The notes under the pieces were generated by a model, which ran no database searches, had not been told where the DNA came from, and saw nothing but the letters and a program-made list of their open reading frames with translations. A stretch of DNA of 64,000 nt from assembly GCA_013420905.1 (NCBI GenBank), contig JAAXNY010000009.1, positions 868,001 through 932,000 of the forward strand, given 5' to 3'. Positions 47,334 to 58,338 of the stretch are shown here, piece by piece. The position numbers were made by a program, and so were the translations under genes. How positions within the stretch are numbered: position 1 is the stretch's first letter; the number at the start of each line of letters is the position of its first letter. Source of the stretch: Collybia mongolica (Eukaryota; Basidiomycota; Agaricomycetes; Agaricales; Clitocybaceae).

Positions 47334-48485
47334 TTGAAACCTGTGAGCAGCAGTGAAAGCAGTAGAAGCAGCAGTAGGCAAAGCGCCTTCAGCAACGAAG
47401 ACTTTCAAGATGCAGAAGAACAACCAAGACTCTCAGTAGTCACACAAACAATAGAAACGCCCACAATGCCAAAACAAAAGGGAGAAAGTTCCAAAGAAAA
47501 GGAACCAGAGAAACCACCAAAACCCGAATCACCAGATTCCCCAATACCACCCGACTCTGACATAGAAATGGCAGACGAACAAAAACCCACTGAGATCAAA
47601 CTCAGTTCACCAAACATTTTTGATGGAAACCAAAGAATGACAAAGGACTTCGTCCTTGACTGCAAGATGTACTTGCAAGCAAATGATAGAATTTATGACA
47701 TGGAATGGAAAAAGATCCTTTATGTGCTTTCATACATGAAAGGAGGAACAGCAGGACCATGGAAGAAGTCCTGGTACGGAGAAAACAGTAACAACCCAGG
47801 AACCTTTACAGATTTTATAGCAACAGTGGAAGAAGCGTTCTCCACACCAGATGAAGCAGGAGACGCCAGACAAACATTGAAAATGCTGCACATGCAAGGA
47901 AATATGACAGCAGATGATTATATTGCAGAATTCAAATCAGCCGCATCAGAAAGTCAAATCACTGAAAGTGAAGCACTCATCGAGTACTTCATGGAAGGAA
48001 TACCCCCTTCCTTGATGCAGAAAATCTTGACAATGGATAACCCACCTACCACCATCAAGGGTTGGTATCAGAAGGCGTCCCTATTCAACACCCAATACAG
48101 ACATGCAAAATCAATTGTAGCACAAATCAAAGGAAACACAGGAAAACCAGCAGGAGGAAACAATGGGAAAAAATATAAATTCCAACGAAACAACCCCAAA
48201 TATGTCCCAAACAAAGATCCAAATGCAATGGACATAGATTGATTGACCATTCAAGAAAGAGACAAACATATGAAATGAGGACTATGCTTCGAATGCCATA
48301 AGTTTGGACATCAAGCATCCGATCACAAAGCAGGAGGTTCAATTCCTCAAACTCCACGAAAAGAAGAACCAAAATTACCAATGAAAGGCAAAGATGCCTA
48401 TATGAAAATCCGATCTCTCATGGCAGAATTAGATGAAGAAGAAAAAGAGATCGCCTTAAAGAATATGGAAGATGAGGGTTTTTAA
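47334..48485 (+). pseudogene. gag of the LTR element
   Basis: The frame opens before 47334, where no ATG is present; the first good ATG is at 47466 (MPKQKGESSKEKEPEKPPKP). The capsid-like core reads ILYVLSYMKGGTAGPW, FIATVEEAFSTPDEAGDARQ, NMTADDYIAEFKSAASES and MEGIPPSLMQKILT. A zinc-knuckle-like GLCFECHKFGHQASDH follows; the usual last Cys is His here. Two in-frame TGA codons (48240-48242 and 48276-48278) precede the natural stop TAA at 48483-48485. Confidence 0.85.
48476..48482 (+). promoter_or_regulatory. -1 ribosomal frameshift heptamer at gag end
   Basis: G GGT TTT, in the gag frame and immediately followed by the gag TAA, fits X XXY YYZ. Slipping back one base gives GGG TTT TTA AAG and enters the pol frame, which is open exactly from here. 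No downstream structure was folded. Confidence 0.65.
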
Positions 48486-50083
48486 AGAGGTGGACTGAAT
48501 CGACGTCAGTACCTGCTGAGACCTATTCTGTTACATTGTCACCTGTAATTTTAGGAGAGATGAATCAACAATCATTATCTATTCCAATTACAGTGATTGA
48601 AGAACAGAAAAACATCAAAACCCCAGCAATTGGACTCATTGATTGTGGAGCTGGAGGAATCTTTATCGACAAGACATTTGTTGAAGAAGACGATTTATTT
48701 GCAAAATCAATCGAAGCATTGAAAGAAACAGGGACACCACCAATCAAATCAAACCTATCTGATTGGAAATTTGAAGATGGACTTCTGTTTTTCAAGAACA
48801 GATGTTATGTGGGACCAGATGCAAAAGTGCGAATATATCACGACACGGAACCAGGAGGACACCCAGGTCAATATAAAACACAAGAATTGATCAGTCAAGA
48901 ATATTGGTGGCCAGGAATGGGAGTGTTTATCAAAAAATATGTTGATGGTTGCGCTACATGTCAACAAATGAAAGTTAACACACACCCAACAAGACCAGGA
49001 TTAATACCAATTGCAACAAATGGAAAACCACATCCTTTCTCATTCGTCACAGCCAATTTCATCACAGATCTTCCAGAAAACGATGGAAAAGACAGCCTCA
49101 TGGTCGTGGTAGACCATGGCCTTATGAAGGGGGTAATTTCTATCCCTTGTACCAAAACAATTGATGCCCTAGGAACAGCAAATCTTTACCTAGAACATGT
49201 CTACAAAAGATTTGGATTACCCAACACCTTTTTATCAGATCGAGGCCCTCAATTTGTGGCAAAAGTCTTTAAAGAACTAGGAAAGCTCCTTGGAATCAAA
49301 CTTGTAATGAGCACGGTGTATCACCCACAAACAGATGGAGAAACAGAACAATTAAACCAAGAACTTGAAATTTATTTCCGCATGTTCTGCCAAAACAACC
49401 CAGCAATATGGAAAGATCTTAATCCAATTGCAGAATTCGCGCACAATCAAAGAAACCATTCTACGACAAAAAGATCCCCATTCTTCTTAAAGATGGGATA
49501 CAAACCACAAGCAATTCCATCAGCATTCCAAAAGACAAATGTTCCAAGTGTGGAACAACGAATGATCAAACTCAATAGAGCAAGAGAAGAAGCTATGGCA
49601 GCACACGATTTAGCAAGAAGAAAAGTAGCAGAAAGGACAACACGAGGTTTCACTCCATTCAAATGAGGAGAACATGTTTGGTTAGAAGGGACTAACCTTC
49701 GAATCCCCTATCCTTCAAAGAAATTAGCACCAAAACAAGAAGGACCCTTTGAAATCCAAGAAGTCCTCGGACCAGTAACGTATAAATTAAAACTCCCACC
49801 ACAATGGAAGAGTCACCCCATGTTTCATGCATCTCTTCTTACACCATATACAGAAACCGATACTCATGGACCCAACTTCTTAGAACCCCCACCAGATCTT
49901 GTGAATCAAGAAGAAGAGTACGAAGTAGAAGGGATTATCAATCACCAACAACGAGGCCAAGGCTTCCACTACCTTGTGAAATGGAAAGATTACTCATCTG
50001 CACACAACACGTGGGAACCTGAAAATCATTTAAAAAGAGCTCAAATGATACTCCAATCCTATCAGAAGCTACATCACCTCTAA
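48476..50083 (+). pseudogene. pol of the LTR element: protease start - integrase - chromodomain
   Basis: Begins in the -1 frame (KRWTESTSVPAETYSVTLSP). AIGLIDCGAGGIFIDKTFVE is the start of the aspartic protease (DCGA for DSGA). Directly after EEDDL comes FAKSIEALKETGTPPI and then the integrase zinc site (H...GGHPGQY...WWPGM...CATCQQMK), so the rest of protease, reverse transcriptase and RNase H are missing without loss of frame. The integrase core has TANFITDLP where MDFITDLP is usual (first catalytic Asp lost), SDRGPQFVAKVFKELG and QTDGETEQLNQELE. A TGA at 49664-49666 interrupts. The C-terminus is a chromodomain (YEVEGIINHQQRG, YLVKWKDYSSAHNTWEPENH), ending TAA 50083. Confidence 0.9.
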
Positions 50084-50133
50084 CCAACTATCGTCTATTA
50101 TCGCTCTCAACAAATTCCAAACCTTTAACAAAC

Positions 50134-51147
50134 ATGTCTTCCCCTACCATTAACAACTTCTATATCGCCACTGCCACTCCTCTCATCAACCCTCCCAACA
50201 CTCCTACTGTCAACATTGCATCTCAGGAACGTCTTGAACTGGCAACAAAGATTATGCGTTGTCAAAAATTCTTATTGTGGTTCATGCATGAAGAACATCG
50301 TGAATGAATGATCCAGACGTTCAATCAACCACCACATGATCAACTTATCAAACTAGTTGAAAAATACTTGGAAATCAGGGATATGTTATATAATCAAACT
50401 GCAGATATCAGTTGAGCTCTAGACCAAACCACTGAAGAATTAGTGGATACACAGGAATTTTGAATTTTGGAAGACCTAATTCCATTACTACAAGATGGAA
50501 TTCGACTACCCACATCCACACCTTCAACACCCACAGAGTCAACCGAAAGAATCGACACAGTTGATGAAGAAATACAAACATCCCCTCCCAGAACACCAAT
50601 ACCTTCGACTCCAAACTCTCCTATTTATCAACCCGATCCCCTCCCAATCCCGCCTTTTTGCGAACCATCTCCTTCACCATTGCAACATTCCACTCCTGAT
50701 CCAGCAGACATGGTTCCAAACAAAGAAATATTTAAATATTTAAAGGGTCGAAAAGCCACTAAATCTGTCATCAAAAAGAAGAAAGCACCTAAACCCATCA
50801 AATATACAATGAATCCTCTCAATTATGTTGGAAGTTGAGAAAAACCTTTTGACCTCACTCAAATAGAACAAGCACTCATCTATAAAAACGTATTATGCTC
50901 TCAATGCCTCAACTTTGGACACTCATCAATAAACTGCAAAAAACAGTATTGTCCAATATGTTTTCAACCAGCTCCAGGACATTGTCATGACCAATGCCCT
51001 GAAAGAACCACAACTAGAACAGCAGGGTATTATCAGAACTGGCGACGGATTGGAGATGAACAAGAAGAGGTAGACGATGGGATTGATGATCCTTTCGATT
51101 ACCTGGAAGCTATTGCAAACATGACGGGGGAACCAATCGATTACTAA
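50134..51147 (+). pseudogene. Extra ORF (ORF3) with zinc knuckles between pol and 3' LTR
   Basis: ATG 50134 to TAA 51147 is one frame of 337 codons, broken only by four TGA codons (50305, 50413, 50461, 50836). The N-terminal half is helical (ERLELATKIMRCQKFLLWFM, LIKLVEKYLEIRDMLYNQTA), followed by a Pro/Ser/Thr-rich middle. Two knuckles follow, CSQCLNFGHSSINC and CPICFQPAPGHCHDQC, then an acidic tail (EQEEVDDGIDDPFDYLEAIA). It is gag-like in layout but not a repeat of the element's own gag. The function is unknown; an RNA-binding or accessory structural protein is an inference. Confidence 0.75.
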
Positions 51148-51180
51148 AGCTGGGACACTTTAGAGATAGAGAGGGGGTAA

Positions 51181-51655
51181 TGTTACAAATTCCCTACTCA
51201 CGTGCCCTTATCACTTCTTTTTCTTACACACTACTGATTACCGGATACTTATTGACTCTTATCTCTCAAGACCCATATATGCATTCCTTTTCTCATGCTT
51301 ATTCATCTTTTGTATTATGCTTACTCATTCTCACTTTAGCTTACTCATTCTCTTTATCTATAACGAATAGCATAAACCATGCTTATTGGACCTTTACATA
51401 TATATAGGGATATTTTAGCTTAGTTAGTTCTTTAGCTTGACCTAGCTGAATACACCTTATTCACCTACTCTGATCTCTTGACGCGAACTCAATCCTACTT
51501 GCCTTACAAAAGGAGTAGTGTATCTTTGATTCAATGATCTGACTTTAGCCCTATTGAGGGAGTCATTGGACATTAGACTTACGGAGTCAACAGTCTATAG
51601 TGAACAAACAATAAACCAGATTGATCTAAAGGATAAGGCCTAAACAGCTGTAACA
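51181..51655 (+). repeat. 3' LTR
   Basis: 475 bp, TGTTACAAATTCCC to CTGTAACA, preceded by the polypurine tract AGAGATAGAGAGGGGGTAA (about 51162-51180). Differs from the 5' LTR by transitions such as CACGTG against CATGTG. Confidence 0.93.
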
Positions 51656-51924
51656 CATGGCCCCCCAAGCTCCAGAAGCTCCCAGAGACACATGAAAGGC
51701 AAACAACAACACACAAAATGGTGATGAGGGCACACACACCTAGGGGAGTGGGGCAAAGGGTGGACAAGGACATGGAACAAGGGGATGATGAGGAAAGGGC
51801 AGAGGGAGGTGAGTTGTCACAAAATTCTACTCACATACATATGCACTCACTACACAGCACAACCCCCCCAGGAAAGTCTCAGGAACCCAAGACATGCAAT
51901 GGATGCAGAGGATGGATGCCGAAG

Positions 51925-52215
51925 AACACAGACAAGGGACACAGACACGGACAAGGGACACAGACACGGACAAGGGACACAGACATGGACAAGGGACACA
52001 GACACAGATGCAGATGCAGACAACAGACAATGGATGCCAAAGGATGCAGATGCAGGCACAGACAACAGACACAGATGCCAAAGACAGATGGAGATGATGG
52101 ATGCTGATGCAGACACTGACACTGACACCAACATCAACATGGATGCAGATGCCACCACAGACATACATGCAGATGCAGGCACAGATGCCAATGCAGATGC
52201 CAAAGACAGACACAG
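51925..52215. repeat. 19-bp minisatellite grading into degenerate GATGCA repeats
   Basis: ACAAGGGACACAGACA starts at 51932, 51951, 51970 and 51989, a 19-bp period over four copies. The sequence then decays into CAGATGCAGATGCAGACAAC-type units. The composition keeps several frames open on both strands, but this is repeat-driven and not coding. Confidence 0.85.
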
Positions 52216-52423
52216 ATGCACTTGCTCTTGTACCACAACCATTGCCCACCGCTCCTTCTGCCCAGCCTCCTGGCCCCTTCCCCAGCCTCCTCATAAATTT
52301 GGTAAGTAAATGTCATTTTCTAGTATGTAGTAGTTCTATACAAATGTAGTCAGTACATTATAAGTACTCAATATTGAATACAATTTAGACTCAAGTACAT
52401 AGTATGGACCAATAGTACTAGTC

Positions 52424-52441
52424 ATATATATATATATATAG
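52424..52441. repeat. (TA)n microsatellite
   Basis: Nine TA units. Confidence 0.85.
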
Positions 52442-52539
52442 GTCAATTAACACAGTCATTTTATACTACATATAACACTTCAATCTAATCTAACCAAAAT
52501 CTCAATTTCTTCTTTTCTAAATGATTCATCTAAGGCAGT

Positions 52540-52932
52540 AAAGTCATCCATAAACCCACTATTTGTGGGATGAAATACCTTCTATGCTGAACTTAAATCA
52601 TCCCACATATTCCACCTTTTATGGGATGAAAGTTCACTCTAATAGATTAAAATGATCTAATAAAACCCACCCATTATAGGATGAAATTCCCCTCTTTTTC
52701 ACTGGATTAAAATTGTCCCATATAATTCACCTCTAATGGCATGAAAGTTCACACCACTAAGGGATGAAAATTTCTGAAATTATAAGAGCAGAAATTCATC
52801 CTCTCAAGGGATGAAATATCTGGGATGAAATTTCATCCCAATTTCATACCCTTTAGATTCATCCACTAAACTTAGGAAATGCTGCTTTCATCCATTAAGT
52901 GGGGGAAAACCCTCCCCCACCAGGTGCACAGT
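52540..52932 (+). repeat. Dispersed repeat, longer copy
   Basis: Multiple GGGATGAAA / TTTCATCCC motifs in alternating orientation. The part 52690-52932 matches 30590-30783. The ends are not defined. The remaining 52933-53450 holds nothing recognisable apart from the COQ7 upstream region. Confidence 0.7.
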
Positions 52933-53450
52933 GTAAAGTTAAAGGACTATTTGCAAGGATCTACATTGTTTTTGACTTTATAAGATAAGGGTTCAATAAA
53001 ATGTATATCTGTATTCAAAATCATATCCTCCTAGTGTATATGGAAATGTTTTACTAATGGTATGAGGGGTGGCAGTAAGTATCTGCAAAACACATTACAC
53101 ATCCACTCATGTGCACCTGCGCCCAGTGCACACATGCAATCATCATGGCACAGCCACATCTAAATCAGCAAATCAGCAGTTCCTGCCATGCCAATGCTTT
53201 CCAACTGTTTGAACAGTGGAAATCCTTAATAAATATAAAGCATGTACTTTATTATAAAGGACAGACAGCCCTCAGTGTGTGTCAAGTACTGGAATATACA
53301 CCAGAAGAGCTGTGGGTCACCAAATTTAGCTGAATTATTAATGAATTTAATTTAATCAATAATATTACTGATCAGTGAAATTTCATCAGTACGCAAAATT
53401 ACTAAGCATTGCCCACCCCTAGTATATGTAACCGCTAGCAAAGTTCACTA

Positions 53451-54246
53451 ATGTTGACTCGAACACTAGGATCCAAAGTTACCGTGCTTGTCCTTCGTCG
53501 AAGATATGCTAGTAACACCAGCCTCAGGCTCGCGTCTACCGTTTATCTCGACCCCTCACGCAGCCGTGAACCCGCGGTATCAACAACGCCAAAGACTTTG
53601 ACTATGGGACAGCGGCACGCTCTTGACAGCGCACTCCGCGTCGATCAGGCAGGTGAGGTAGCGGCAAATTGGATATACAAGGGTCAGCTTTTCGTTCTTG
53701 GACGTGACCCCTCTGTGGGGCCATTGATACAAGTCCGTTACAAGTCTCCTTTGACCTCTATAGGCTTACAGAGTACACACAACAGGAAATGTGGGATCAG
53801 GAAAAGAAACATCTAGCAGTAATGGATAAACTACAATTGCAACACTGTGTTCGGCCGACTGTTCTTTCTGACTTTGCCAAAATTGTGGGGTTTGGGCTCG
53901 GGGCCGCAACCGCTATTTTGGGAAAGGAGGCCGCCATGGCCTGTACCGAAGCTGTGGAGACTGTCATCGGCGAGCACTACGACGAGTGAGCAACGCTGGC
54001 CTTGAATGTTGAACGTTGGACTCATCAACATTGACAAGCCAACTGAAAGAGATGGAATATTTACCGCACAATCACCCCAGCGTACCACTACTGAAGAGTA
54101 TTGTGAAGGAGTTCAGAGACGATGAATTGGAACATCTGGACATAGCAGTAGAACATCATTCCCAGCGCGCGCCAGCACATGCTCTCCTGAGTAGCGTTGT
54201 CGGTGGAGGTTGCAAATTGGCTATAGAACTCTGTAAACGTATATAA
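53451..54246 (+). CDS. COQ7: COQ7, 5-demethoxyubiquinone hydroxylase
   Basis: Three exons: 53451-53732, 53786-53985, 54039-54246. The di-iron enzyme hydroxylates demethoxyubiquinone in the penultimate step of ubiquinone synthesis on the matrix side of the mitochondrial inner membrane, within the COQ complex. The N-terminus ([20 protein letters not shown]) is Arg-rich and Ser/Thr-rich without acids, a typical mitochondrial presequence. Iron ligands sit in [33 protein letters not shown] (E-x-x-H), [17 protein letters not shown] and [15 protein letters not shown]. The C-terminus [11 protein letters not shown] matches the family end. Length (about 229 residues) is normal and no break is seen. Confidence 0.95.
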
Positions 54247-54377
54247 CGTCTAGTCGGATTTTTGAAATAAAGTCACATTAACTGGAATATATCATACTCT
54301 ACCTGTGAAAGCACACTTCTTCAGCTAGGGATGTTGCATGACAGCGTATCAAGGCATTATATATTGTTATTGAATGT

Positions 54378-54824
54378 CTACTGAGATTCCCTTTTTGTTG
54401 TGCTACTCATAAGCGGCTGGCCTCTCGGGTTGGTCCAATCGAATTTGAGCTGATACCCAAATTAGTGAGAAAAAGGTATGAGATGAGTAAAAAAACACAC
54501 ATTATATTGACTGGCAAGGTAATACATCGCCCCTGGGATGATCATGAAACCAATAATAGCCGTCCGCGTTGTACGCTTCGTCCAACGAAACTTCAAATAA
54601 GCATCTTCACGCTATTATGAATGAGCGAATACGTGTGACGGGTAGAGCAAGAAACGTGCCATGCGGTTAAACCGTTCAATCGCGGGATCCTCCTAGCAAT
54701 ACCAGATGAGTTAACAAACGTCCCGTAAGTATGAATCCTTTATATTTTACCTTGACAAGTGCTGAAATTTGGGATATGAGCTTGGTAGCATTAAGAGAAG
54801 GGTGGACTCACGATTTGCAGCCAT
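54378..54824 (-). CDS. NDUFB4: Complex I B15/NDUFB4-like subunit
   Basis: Small mitochondrial inner-membrane subunit of NADH:ubiquinone oxidoreductase. Exons join as MAANPLVK, then EDPAIERFNRM, then REDAYLKFRWTKRTTRTAII and GFMIIPGAMYYLASQYN (one membrane helix). The end is LKFDWTNPRGQPLMSSTTKR-ESQ and TAG at 54378. The DPA-ER...FRWT-RT-R...hydrophobic helix pattern is that of fungal B15-type proteins. Start ATG 54824. The join NRM-REDAY requires a GC-AG intron (54612-54659, donor GCACGT), since no GT donor keeps frame with a normal intron length. Convergent with COQ7 and divergent from the RBM5-like gene. Confidence 0.7.
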
Positions 54825-54929
54825 GATGGATGTTGGAGAAGAGCAGTCTTTTGTTTGTACGGTGTTTGTGTCACTTTTGCCTTTCACACCCACAACGACT
54901 CGGATTACTTACACGTCCTCTGTTCGAAC
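54825..54929. promoter_or_regulatory. 105-bp divergent promoter
   Basis: Separates the start codons of the complex I subunit (minus) and the RBM5/10-like gene (plus). It is short enough that the two transcription units must share promoter DNA. No TATA box is obvious. Confidence 0.5.
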
Positions 54930-57814
54930 ATGGCATATAACCGGGAATGGGATCAGGGTAAGGACTGGCACGATCCCACTGTGTGGACTAGTTACGATGC
55001 AAGGGTCAATATACGCCCAAGAGAGGATGATTATCCTGCAGATGGGAAGCGGAGGAAGTTCAATAATGGCGTATGTTCCATGTTATATGTTGTCATTCCC
55101 AGGAACCTCATTTTCCTTTCTAGAGTTATCAAAATTATGATGGCTCTCAATCATATGAGGAGGGTGGGTACGACCGGAGCCATGGTCAGAGTCGGCAGGG
55201 AGACTACCACCAAGAGCATGGTCAAGATGACCGTCAACAGCGACCTAGTTTCGTCAAGAAGCGACTTGCGCCGTCAGATCCCAGCCCACACGTCATATTC
55301 CTAGGATTAGACCCAGATTTCACTGAGGCCGATGTTTGTCGTTTCTCATATTCAAACCCATTTGGTCACTAAAGCAACATTTTAGCTTCAGGGGTATCTC
55401 AGCACAAATGGATTCACTGTGGAAACTGTCACAATCATTCGAGATAGATCATCAGGCACTTGCACATTTGTATCTGTATTTGCGCATGCATTAACATTAT
55501 CCGCCCTTCGATTTACAAGGTTCTTCCAAAGGCTTCGGCTTCGCGCAATTCGCAACCACGGAACATGCGCGTGCGTTTGTTGACCCTCTCTTTCCTTTCG
55601 TGCAAGTTCCACCCCCAGCATCCCATGGAGCGTCAGCTACAGCTACATATTATAAAGCGCTGGAGATGGGGACACCCCACAATGGACGACGTATCAAAAT
55701 CGATTATTCGCAAAGTGCAACTCCTCACGAAAAGGGCCGCCTCAATCGAGGCAATATGAATGATGGAACGCGAGATATTGGCAATACGCAGGCACCTGTT
55801 CTTTTATTCCGTGGCCTTGATCCGTTGTCCGGGCCGCAAGCAATTTACCAAGCCATGTTGTTCTCTTCGGGCCCAAGTATGCAAGGTGCGAAAGGCATGA
55901 AACGAATTATCCTCATTAAAGACAAGATCACCATGGCAAGCTTCGGTTTTGCTTTTGTTGAGTTTGTCGATGTTCCAGTAGGTTGACTCGCTCCTGATTA
56001 TTAACACCGTTATCTGATAGTCATTTTTAGTCAGCATCGGCGGTCCTTGCAGCAACTATGTCTCCCCAAATCCACCCGTCCGGATTTCGTATTTCGGACC
56101 GACCAGTTGCAGCATCTTTTGCCCATCCATATTCTTTCCAGCCTGTCACTGATTTTCTATCGCGTGACGACGCCTGTCTAGCATCCTCCACTAGCTTAGG
56201 TGGCGCGGAGGGCTCATGGGTCAGATATTGGGATGAGAGTTCAACAGTTGCGGTCCTGGAGTTCAAAGTAGAAGAACCTATTCAGGCTGCTCCTCCTCTT
56301 AAAGAAAAAAAAGAGAAGAAGAAAAAGAGTAAGACTTTATTCTCTTTCCCGGCTGACAATATCATACAATAATCAGCAGGTGACTCTGAAGTTACGGTAC
56401 GCCAAGTACCAACGGCCCCTTCAGCCCTTCCAGTATCCGACAAACCCGTAACGTTGAGCTTCAGTAAAGGACCGGTCAAGACAGCGGCTGGTGTGTGTTT
56501 AACCGTGAGAAGCAGTTTCAGGTGTCTTATTTGATTTATCAAGTGAAACCGCTTTCCCTTGGGTTCTCAATGGATGACATCAACGCAAATGAGATAGACG
56601 AGGCTCAAGATGACGCTAATCCAGAATCCAAAGGTAATCTCAGCGTGGCATTATTACCCAAGTCTCACACCCTTAGTAGTAATATCTGCAAAGAAGGTAG
56701 CACCCTTGATCGCCAGTAAGAAGGTACAGTACTTCTTAAGACAAGGGGAACAGTGTTAGACGTAATTTGACCTCACTTATTACTAATGTTTCTCAGACCG
56801 TCAACAACATCAATAAGTGGAATCAAGTCCAGGAAGAGCTCACGCAAGATGCAAGCATATCTTCGGCTTCTCCATCTCTGGTGACCTAATTTCTTCCCCG
56901 TCATTCTCGCAGCAATGCAAATTTTTGTGATTCTCATATTGTGGCAAATACAGGCTCATTTATCGGGACCCACAACTTCAAAGCCCATGGCTGAAACTTC
57001 TATTCTGGACGTTTCGCCCCCAACGGAACTCGAATTCGAGTTCTCAGACGTTACAGCATTAATGTGCTTGCTCTGTGCCCGTCAGTTCAAAACAATCGAC
57101 CAGCTAAAGCGCCACAATAGGGAGTCGGACCTACACAAGGCTCGCAATTTTCAACAATGTGTACGGCTATGTTTTAGATGGGCTAATGTTGCCTTTTGTT
57201 CTTTTACCTTTTTTGCGGACAACCTTGTGCCAATAGAAAAATTTCAAGGACTCAAGTCTACAGGATGTTGCCCGCCAAAAAGTAGCGTCACGGAAAGCGG
57301 CTGCAATGGACCAACCAAAATATCGGGATCGTGCTTCAGAGCGCCGGGTTTTATTTAATCAACCTGACGCGCCTCTCCCGGAAAAGGAATCTGGCAAGCA
57401 ACGGAGGATTGACGGACCTCCACAACAGCCTTCCCCTCCTCCCCCACCTGCCAATCCTGGGCAAGATTCGACGAATGTTGGGAATAAACTACTGAAAATG
57501 ATGGGTTGGACGGAAGGCACTGGTCTTGGAACAAGCGGTGATGGCAGAGTAGAACCGATGTGTGTTTCTCCTTATCTATATTTGCTAAAGTACTGAATGA
57601 ATTCTTCCCAGTCAAACTGCTATTTACGCACAGGGAGTAGGCTTAGGAGCGAGCAAGGGTAAAGAGGTTGGGAAGTACACAGAGGGGTATTCTGGCTACG
57701 TTCACATGGTCCAAGACGCGGTAAGTAATGGTGGACGAGAAGCCGAGATCTGGTGCTTGGGTGTGATACTGAGTGTCAATATATTTTCAGGCACGCGAAC
57801 GCTATGGTAGTTGA
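54930..57814 (+). CDS. RBM5/RBM10-like splicing factor (RRM - RRM - C2H2 - G-patch)
   Basis: Start ATG 54930 (MAYNREWDQGKDWHDPTVW). An Arg/Gly/Gln/Ser-rich N-terminus (YDRSHGQSRQGDYHQEHGQD) is followed by RRM1 (HVIFLGLDPDFTEAD, GFTVETVTIIRDRSSG, KGFGFAQFATTEHARAFV). RRM2 follows (PVLLFRGLDPLSGPQAIYQA, KRIILIKDK, SFGFAFVEFVDVPSAS). After a Lys/Glu stretch and low-complexity exons there is one C2H2 finger (CLLCARQFKTIDQLKRHNRE, then SDLHK) and a G-patch (GNKLLKMMGWTEGTGLGTSG, GVGLGASKGKEVG). It ends QDAARERYGS and TGA 57814. This order is that of RBM5/RBM10, which act at spliceosome assembly and alternative splicing; G-patch proteins typically activate DEAH helicases. About ten short introns; no frame break seen. 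Confidence 0.85.
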
Positions 57815-58338
57815 ATATGGATTGTATTGATGCATTCATCTACATCTGGTTCTACATCCTATGTTTTTGCATATACTGTTGATTTCGGAATAGATCGCCA
57901 TACTAGCACGACAAAACCTTATTCTGATGTGCAAACATAAAAATTGACTTTTGTTTTACATTTCGCATGATGAAAGTAAAGCTTAGCCCCACCAAGAAGA
58001 CACTCCAGCTAGTGTTGCTGCGGAGTTGTTATTGTAAACGACGTGAGCTGACGAGGCCTCGTGAACTGGGACCAAATAGACACTAATACAATCAATAACC
58101 AAAAGTCTAGATTGTGTGTACCAATGAGTGCAACTTGCAGCTGTACATCATTGTCAGTACACTGAGAAGAACAAAGACTGTGAAATTCACCATAATTTAT
58201 ACAGATTTTCAAAATTCATCAAGTTTTATGGTGAAATGTGATTTCATATACTTTGTGAATTTCACTTGCTTTTTGGGTGAAAATTTTCGGGAGCTACAGG
58301 AAGGTTAATTTTATACTAGTGCATTGTGAATTTCAAAA
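57815..58338. other. No recognisable gene
   Basis: 3' flank of the RBM5-like gene, then AT-rich sequence with repeated GTGAATTTCA/TGAAATTC-type words at 58180-58335. No ORF of note. Confidence 0.5.

Larger units (their letters stand above)
46794..51655 (+). mobile_element. Chromodomain Ty3/gypsy LTR retrotransposon, RT/RNase H deleted (4862 bp)
   Basis: Two 475-bp LTRs (TGTTACA...TAACA) are flanked by the 5-bp duplication CATGG (46789-46793, 51656-51660). Order: LTR, primer site, gag, -1 frameshift, protease start, integrase, chromodomain, an extra zinc-knuckle ORF, polypurine tract GAGAGGGGGTAA, LTR. The LTRs differ at roughly a dozen sites, all transitions by eye. The element lacks reverse transcriptase and RNase H and carries at least seven TGA stops, so it is non-autonomous and decayed. 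Confidence 0.93.

Noticed and set aside
47334..51147. Possible recoding of TGA as a sense codon in the LTR element
   Set aside because: The same element ends gag, pol and ORF3 with TAA, but host genes in the window (UPF0538-like, RBM5-like) use TGA as a normal stop and the LINE copies show TGG or Arg-like contexts at these sites, so mutation explains them.
51718..52316. Long open frames on both strands, rich in Asp-Thr or Cys-Ile repeats
   Set aside because: They lie over a 19-bp minisatellite and degenerate GATGCA repeats whose composition lacks stop codons in most frames; no codon preference or domain supports a protein.
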